Assembly: GCA_021299355.1 (NCBI GenBank)
Contig: JAJTGG010000010.1
Span: forward strand, 1 to 41,504
DNA length: 41,504 nt
Direction: 5' to 3'
Source: Lysobacteraceae bacterium
GTDB taxonomy: Bacteria > Pseudomonadota > Gammaproteobacteria > Xanthomonadales > Xanthomonadaceae
This document shows positions 38,542-41,504 of this stretch, piece by piece (the first letter of the stretch is position 1; every line of letters starts with the position of its first letter). The notes beneath the pieces are model-generated. The model saw only the letters and a program-made list of their open reading frames with translations, searched no databases and was not told the DNA's origin. A program made the translations under genes and the position numbers.

Positions 38542-38769
38542 ATGAATCAAATACCAGAGAAAGGATTTCTGCGTCTGCGACAGATTATCGGCAACAAGGC
38601 TAAGGGTGAGCAGGGGTTCTTTCCTGTCAGCTCAAGCACTTGGTGGAAGGGGGTCAAGGAGGGCCGTTATCCACAACCCTGTCGATCTCTTGGCCAACGA
38701 ATCACCGCATGGCGAGCCGAGGACATTCGTGCATTGATTGAGTCAGTAAGCGCGGGAGGAAGCAACTGA
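38542..38769 (+). CDS. alpA: AlpA-family (MerR-like) element regulator
   Basis: A 75-residue DNA-binding protein of the AlpA type, small winged helix-turn-helix factors of P4-like prophages that activate or direct integrase-mediated excision. FLRLRQIIGNK, then SSSTWWKGVKEGRYPQPCR and RITAWRAEDIRALIE fit the family. AAGGA lies 7 nt before the ATG. Its TGA overlaps the ATG of the next gene, so it is the first gene of a four-gene operon. Confidence 0.88.
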   Translation: MNQIPEKGFLRLRQIIGNKAKGEQGFFPVSSSTWWKGVKEGRYPQPCRSLGQRITAWRAEDIRALIESVSAGGSN

Positions 38770-39008
38770 TGGCGACTGTTCATCTTATTGATATGGGCTT
38801 CATTTCGGGACTTTCGGCCGTTCTGATTGAGGTAAACACCTATCAAGCCCTTAGCACAATCAACATACTTCGCACTTTCATTGAAACGATTGGCCTGGAC
38901 ATCGACCCTCAAGAAAACCAGTTAGCAACATTGGCTTGCACCGAATTAGCGGATTGCCTCGATGCAGCAGAGAGGGTCATTGTTGAGGGGAGTTTTAAAG
39001 ATGCTTAA
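38769..39008 (+). CDS. Hypothetical protein of the integrative element
   Basis: A 79-residue, mostly helical protein. GGAGG lies about 10 nt before the ATG, which overlaps the alpA stop (TGATG). The acidic C-terminal half (ELADCLDAAERVIVEG) suggests a helical dimer. I do not recognise a family. Tight coupling to alpA suggests a shared role in element control. Confidence 0.7.
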   Translation: MATVHLIDMGFISGLSAVLIEVNTYQALSTINILRTFIETIGLDIDPQENQLATLACTELADCLDAAERVIVEGSFKDA

Positions 39009-39024
39009 GTCAAGGAGCAAAGCA

Positions 39025-39348
39025 ATGCTCAAGCCCGAGTCAATAAAACTCAGCACAAGCCTTTGTCCAAGGTTCGACTCGTGCAGCGCCCCTGTTTGCC
39101 CTCTGGACAAGAACTGGGAGATTACAAGGCATCTCAAAGGTGAACCAGTTTGCAGGTGGCTTCGAGAATCGATGAAAAATCAAGAATCAGGCTGTTTTAG
39201 CATCCCCCTCACGGAGGTAATGGCTAAGGCGGTATTGGTGGCTCGAGATGAACTACTGTCCCGCAAGGGTGATCTTAAATACAGGCTGGAGAGAGCAGCG
39301 TCACAAGGGCGAAAGCATCAGCCATCCAAGGACAAGGAGAGCAGCTAA
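39025..39348 (+). CDS. Hypothetical Cys-motif protein of the integrative element
   Basis: A 107-residue protein beginning MLKPESIKLS. AGGAG lies 7 nt before ATG 39025; an in-frame ATG at 39001 overlaps the previous gene and is less likely. A Cys cluster CPRFDSCSAPVCPLD (CX5CX4C), with a fourth Cys in GEPVCRWLRE, could bind zinc or an iron-sulfur cluster. The C-terminus is basic and hydrophilic (GRKHQPSKDKESS). I have seen similar proteins with this Cys spacing in prophage-like regions, but no function is known to me. Confidence 0.7.
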   Translation: MLKPESIKLSTSLCPRFDSCSAPVCPLDKNWEITRHLKGEPVCRWLRESMKNQESGCFSIPLTEVMAKAVLVARDELLSRKGDLKYRLERAASQGRKHQPSKDKESS

Positions 39349-39792
39349 ATGGCGAAAAAAAATTATAAGGTGAAGGATAACGGCTGGACTGAGATTCATG
39401 GCGGTAGCGCGTTTATCATTCCGCTATCGTGCCTTCGACATGAAAATATGCTACGGCTTTCCCGGCATGGATGCAAACTGCTTCTCGATCTTGGTCGCCA
39501 ATACACTGGCTTCAATAATGGCTATCTGTGCGTGACTCCGTCTCTCTTGCGCAAACAGGGCTGGAGTTCTGCAACAACAATCTGGGAAGCCGTTGCTGAG
39601 TGCGAGCACTATGGATTGCTCGTAAAAACCCAGCAGGGCGGCAGGAATCGGCCAAGCTATTATGCAATCACCTGGCGCAAGATCAACAAACTTGAGAACA
39701 GGCCGCCCCTTGATGCCAGCCCCACTCTCAAGCCAAGTGATGACTGGTTAGAACCAAAACCACGTTTTGAAAAGCCCAAGCGGAAAAAATAA
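39349..39792 (+). CDS. Putative winged-helix DNA-binding protein of the integrative element
   Basis: A 147-residue protein whose ATG directly follows the previous stop (TAA-ATG). The core SRHGCKLLLDLGRQYTGFNN, LLRKQGWSSATTIWEAVAEC and GLLVKTQQGGRNRPSYYAIT looks like the winged-helix domain found in plasmid and prophage replication-type proteins, usually of the form LLxxLxxQYxGxNNGDLxxxxxxxxxRGW. The C-terminus is Pro/Lys-rich and disordered (PRFEKPKRKK). It lies directly upstream of the motif array at 39794-39941, so it may bind there. That is inference; no primase or helicase domain is present. Confidence 0.68.
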   Translation: MAKKNYKVKDNGWTEIHGGSAFIIPLSCLRHENMLRLSRHGCKLLLDLGRQYTGFNNGYLCVTPSLLRKQGWSSATTIWEAVAECEHYGLLVKTQQGGRNRPSYYAITWRKINKLENRPPLDASPTLKPSDDWLEPKPRFEKPKRKK

Positions 39793-39793
39793 T

Positions 39794-39941
39794 CTATACC
39801 CGTCAGCGTACCAAGCTTAACCACTGGCGGTGCTAGTCAGAAAATGTTGCTACGCGGGCGGGATTAAAATAGAGAGACTATAACCGCTGGCGTATCAGTC
39901 AAGGGTCATTTCCGAATTGAGTTGATACGCTGGCGGTGTAG
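39794..39941 (+). repeat. Array of about five copies of a TTGATACGCTGGCGGTGTAG-like motif forming two dyads
   Basis: In the 315-bp gap between two element genes. Copies: A, minus, 39815-39794; B, plus, 39817-39836 (TTAACCACTGGCGGTGCTAG); E, plus, degenerate, from 39847 (TTGCTACGCGGGCGGGAT); C, minus, 39899-39878; D, plus, 39922-39941 (TTGATACGCTGGCGGTGTAG). A and B face apart as a 43-bp dyad, C and D as a 64-bp dyad, each beginning CTA and ending TAG. Likely protein-binding sites: a replication origin, an operator or a recombination site. No gene is coded here. Confidence 0.75.
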
Positions 39942-40017
39942 TTATTAATAGATTTACCATACACAGTGCCGGAATAACGGGTCAGAGAACAACTGAAGAC
40001 CAGCCAACTCCGGAAAT

Positions 40018-40051
40018 CCTAATGAAATCAAGATTAGGTGGTGGAACACCA
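40018..40051 (+). other. Two small adjacent hairpins upstream of the last element gene
   Basis: CCTAAT-N9-ATTAGG (40018-40038) is followed directly by TGGTG-GAA-CACCA (40039-40051). There is no T-run. They may be structure in the 5' leader of the gene at 40108 or part of a small RNA. The rest of 39942-40107 shows nothing I can name. Confidence 0.35.
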
Positions 40052-40107
40052 TCAAGCTGAACCGTAATCGTCTTCCACTGTATTGCATTATCCATGGGGG
40101 TTTCAAA

Positions 40108-40578
40108 TTGGCTACTAGTCATAGGCAAGAAACCCAGAGTTCACGGCGTAAAAAGAAAATACGGATTGATTACTATCCAAACAGCTTCTCTCAGTTGGTT
40201 TTAGGCGCTAAAAGAAGCCTCTATGCGCCTTGTAATAATTACAGCGGAATCCTAGACGCAGTCATTGAGGAGTGGGCCAAGTTTTCTGGCCTATGTGCCT
40301 ACTTGCCTTCAGTGCCAATGACTTCGGTTGATATTCCGGAATTTATAGACGCATCCATGCGCGCGCGAATGACTTCGGTAAAGAGCAGTCAAGGATTAGA
40401 TCGTCTTTGCCATGCTAAAACGAAATCAGGAGCCCCCTGTCAATCACGGCCATGCCCAGGGGATGTACGCTGTAAATGGCAGGGGGGAATGAGTACTGGC
40501 CCAAAAAGCGCTGAAGGCAAAGCAAAATCGCTTGCAAATTTGAGACAGAATCGAGGGAAGCAAGAATCGAATGATTAA
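40108..40578 (+). CDS. HGGxSTG-like Cys-rich protein of the integrative element
   Basis: A 156-residue protein with a basic N-terminus (SSRRKKKIRIDYYPNSFSQL). The C-terminal domain reads LCHAKTKSGAPCQSRPCPG, then DVRCKWQGGMSTGPKSAEGK. This follows the common phage and element pattern C-x-A-x-T-x-x-G-x-x-C ... C-R-x-H-G-G-x-S-T-G-P-(K/R)-T, with Trp-Gln instead of His before GG. The start is TTG 40108 with GGGGG 7 nt upstream; an ATG at 40094 is in another frame. The family is frequent in prophages and integrative elements; its function is unknown. Its 3' end lies in a long inverted repeat. Confidence 0.75.
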   Translation: MATSHRQETQSSRRKKKIRIDYYPNSFSQLVLGAKRSLYAPCNNYSGILDAVIEEWAKFSGLCAYLPSVPMTSVDIPEFIDASMRARMTSVKSSQGLDRLCHAKTKSGAPCQSRPCPGDVRCKWQGGMSTGPKSAEGKAKSLANLRQNRGKQESND

Positions 40579-40596
40579 TAAATCGATTCTTGCTTC
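40557..40596. repeat. 14-bp perfect inverted repeat at the 3' end of the last element gene
   Basis: GAAGCAAGAATCGA (40557-40570), a 12-nt loop, and TCGATTCTTGCTTC (40583-40596). It spans the stop codon (40576-40578) and lies between convergent genes. It lacks a T-run on either strand, so a simple terminator is only one option; it could also be a protein site near the element border. Confidence 0.75.
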
Positions 40597-40623
40597 GATA
40601 GAGATGGAAAAAACTTATACTTG

Positions 40624-41503
40624 TCAGCGGCGGCTGAGCCGAAGTGCATTAGCAATTACAGATGTCGAACTGAAACTCATGGCCAAAGCGGCGATCAGAG
40701 GCGACAGCAACCAGCCAGTGAAGGGGAACAGAATGCCAGCTGCGACCGGGATGCCCAGTGCGTTGTAAAGGAACGCGAACGCCAGGTTCTGTTTCATGTT
40801 CCGTACCGTCTGTTCGGACAATGCTCTTGCCACGGCGATACCGCGGAGATCACCCTTGACTAAAGTGACCTGTGCGCTGTTCATCGCCACATCAGTACCG
40901 GTGCCCATGGCGATGCCGACATCCGCCTTTGCCAACGCCGGCGCATCATTGATACCATCCCCGGCCATTGCCTACCGAGCGCGCCGTGGTCAAGCCGTCG
41001 CCAGTAGCCATGACGATACGGATGCCTACCGCCCTGAGCGCAGCCAATGCCTCGAATGAACTTGGTTTAATGGGGTCGGAAACTGCCAGAAGGCCGAACA
41101 GCTCGTTGCCGACAGCCAGATGCATGACGCTGGCACCTTCGGAACGCAAAGCCTCTGCATGTTCTGCCAACTGATCGAGCGGTATCCCGAGCTGCTGCAT
41201 CAAGGCGCCGTTTCCCAATGCCAGGCGGTGCCCGGCAACCGTACCCAAGACGCCTATTCCGGAGGCTGATTCGAAATCGTCCGGCTTATCAAGCACCAAT
41301 CCGCGTTCGCGTGCCGCGCGCACGATGGCATCGGCCAGCGGATGCTCGCTGCCCTGATCCAAACTGGCGGCAAGGCGCAGAACCTCATCCGCATCGCGAC
41401 CAGGGGCGGCTACAACGCGGTCGAACGCGGGCCGACCCTCGGTCAAGGTCCCCGTCTTGTCGATAATCAGCGTACTGACCTGTCTCAGCTTCTCGATTGC
41501 GGC
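40624..41503 (-). pseudogene. copA: Copper-type P1B-ATPase (CopA-like), 3' part, broken by a deletion
   Basis: The gene enters from the right edge with the phosphorylation motif IIDKTGTLTEGRP. The nucleotide-binding part follows (GSEHPLADAIVRAA, SASGIGVLG), then MATGDGLTTARS. There the normal sequence breaks. The frame ends as VGNGRGWYQ, and the expected [21 protein letters not shown] appears in another frame, with the last membrane helices ([22 protein letters not shown]) and LRLSRR end. About 30 residues of the P domain between the two motifs are missing, with a junction near 40968-40975. A deletion of about 90-100 bp that is not a multiple of three explains this. The protein cannot fold its catalytic domain, so it is a pseudogene. 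Whether it belongs to the element or to older flanking DNA is unknown. Confidence 0.88.
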
Positions 41504-41504
41504 A

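Larger units (their letters stand above)
36979..40600 (+). mobile_element. Small tRNA-Met-associated integrative element (right end not seen)
   Basis: The integrase starts 183 bp after the tRNA-Met 3' end and reads away from it, the classic layout of P4-type integrative elements. Next come an AlpA-like regulator, three compact genes, a motif array and one more small gene. DNA here has clearly less G+C than the upstream core. There is no primase/helicase, capsid, relaxase or toxin gene. No second copy of the tRNA 3' end was found up to 41504, so the right border is a guess placed after the last element gene; the element may continue past the P-ATPase remnant. Confidence 0.65.

Noticed and set aside
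39070..39083. GGTTCGACTC resembles the T-loop of the tRNA-Met and could be the second attachment site.
   Set aside because: Only about ten bases match. It lies inside a coding sequence, in the Cys motif, and the following CCACCCATAGCC part of the tRNA is absent.
39794..39941. Integron attC sites or REP elements.
   Set aside because: The GTTRRRY core pairs of attC are missing, and the motif does not have the GTAG-headed compact hairpin form of REP elements known from Stenotrophomonas.
39793..40107. A CRISPR array in the gene-free repeat region.
   Set aside because: The repeats alternate in direction, vary in sequence and have no spacers of regular length; there are no cas genes.
40615..40629. 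TTATACTTGTCAGCGG resembles one copy of the 39.8-kb motif array.
   Set aside because: The match covers only one half, and the bases are part of the conserved end of the P-ATPase coding sequence, so chance is the simpler reading.

Overview
The window looks like a chromosomal piece of a gammaproteobacterium of the Xanthomonadales/Lysobacterales. The gene orders pcm-tolC convergent with waaA, and aroQ-accB-accC-prmA-DUF3426-fis-purH-purD, are ones I associate with that order. A HrcA-type CIRCE element in front of groESL, the DUF6776-bactofilin-erpA-nudC cluster and the GC-rich codon usage of the core genes agree with it. This assignment is from memory of gene order; no search was run.

Layout. 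1-5.1 kb: a cut-off gene and an RND efflux pump (permease plus lipoprotein adaptor), transcribed leftward, divergent from a TetR regulator. The 69-bp gap between them holds two copies of a palindromic operator. 5.1-9.6 kb: isoaspartate methyltransferase and TolC (rightward), Kdo transferase WaaA (leftward), an LpxL-type lipid A acyltransferase (rightward) and a small zinc-ribbon protein. 9.7-16.1 kb: a leftward block with a YceI protein, a RutE-like nitroreductase, glnE, an MgtE-type transporter and a divergent TraB/GumN-fold protein. 16.1-18.2 kb: groES-groEL with CIRCE. 18.3-21 kb: DsbD with a doubled N-terminal domain, then a TlpA-like thioredoxin. 21.1-30 kb: rightward housekeeping run aroQ, accB, accC, prmA, DUF3426, fis, purH, purD, and an LplT-acyltransferase fusion. 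30-33.4 kb: leftward cluster DUF6776, bactofilin, erpA, nudC, ampE. 33.5-36.8 kb: a hybrid histidine kinase with an AT-rich, degenerate receiver domain in its middle, convergent with rppH.

36.9-41.5 kb is accessory DNA. A tRNA-Met(CAU) gene with a good promoter is followed by a P4-family tyrosine integrase, an AlpA-like regulator, three tightly packed small genes of unknown function, a 315-bp non-coding block carrying about five copies of a motif (consensus near TTGATACGCTGGCGGTGTAG) mostly arranged as two large dyads, and a last small Cys-rich gene with an HGGxSTG-like tail. The integrase has lost part of its N-terminal domain and its last helix, the latter through a stop codon in an otherwise conserved tail. 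The copper-type P-ATPase gene at the right edge carries an internal out-of-frame deletion. I read this as a small, partly decayed tRNA-integrated element. Its right attachment site is not visible.

The strongest candidate for something not described is the 39.79-39.94 kb motif array together with the compact alpA operon before it. The rest of the window is mostly well-known housekeeping genes, with a few unusual domain architectures noted one by one.
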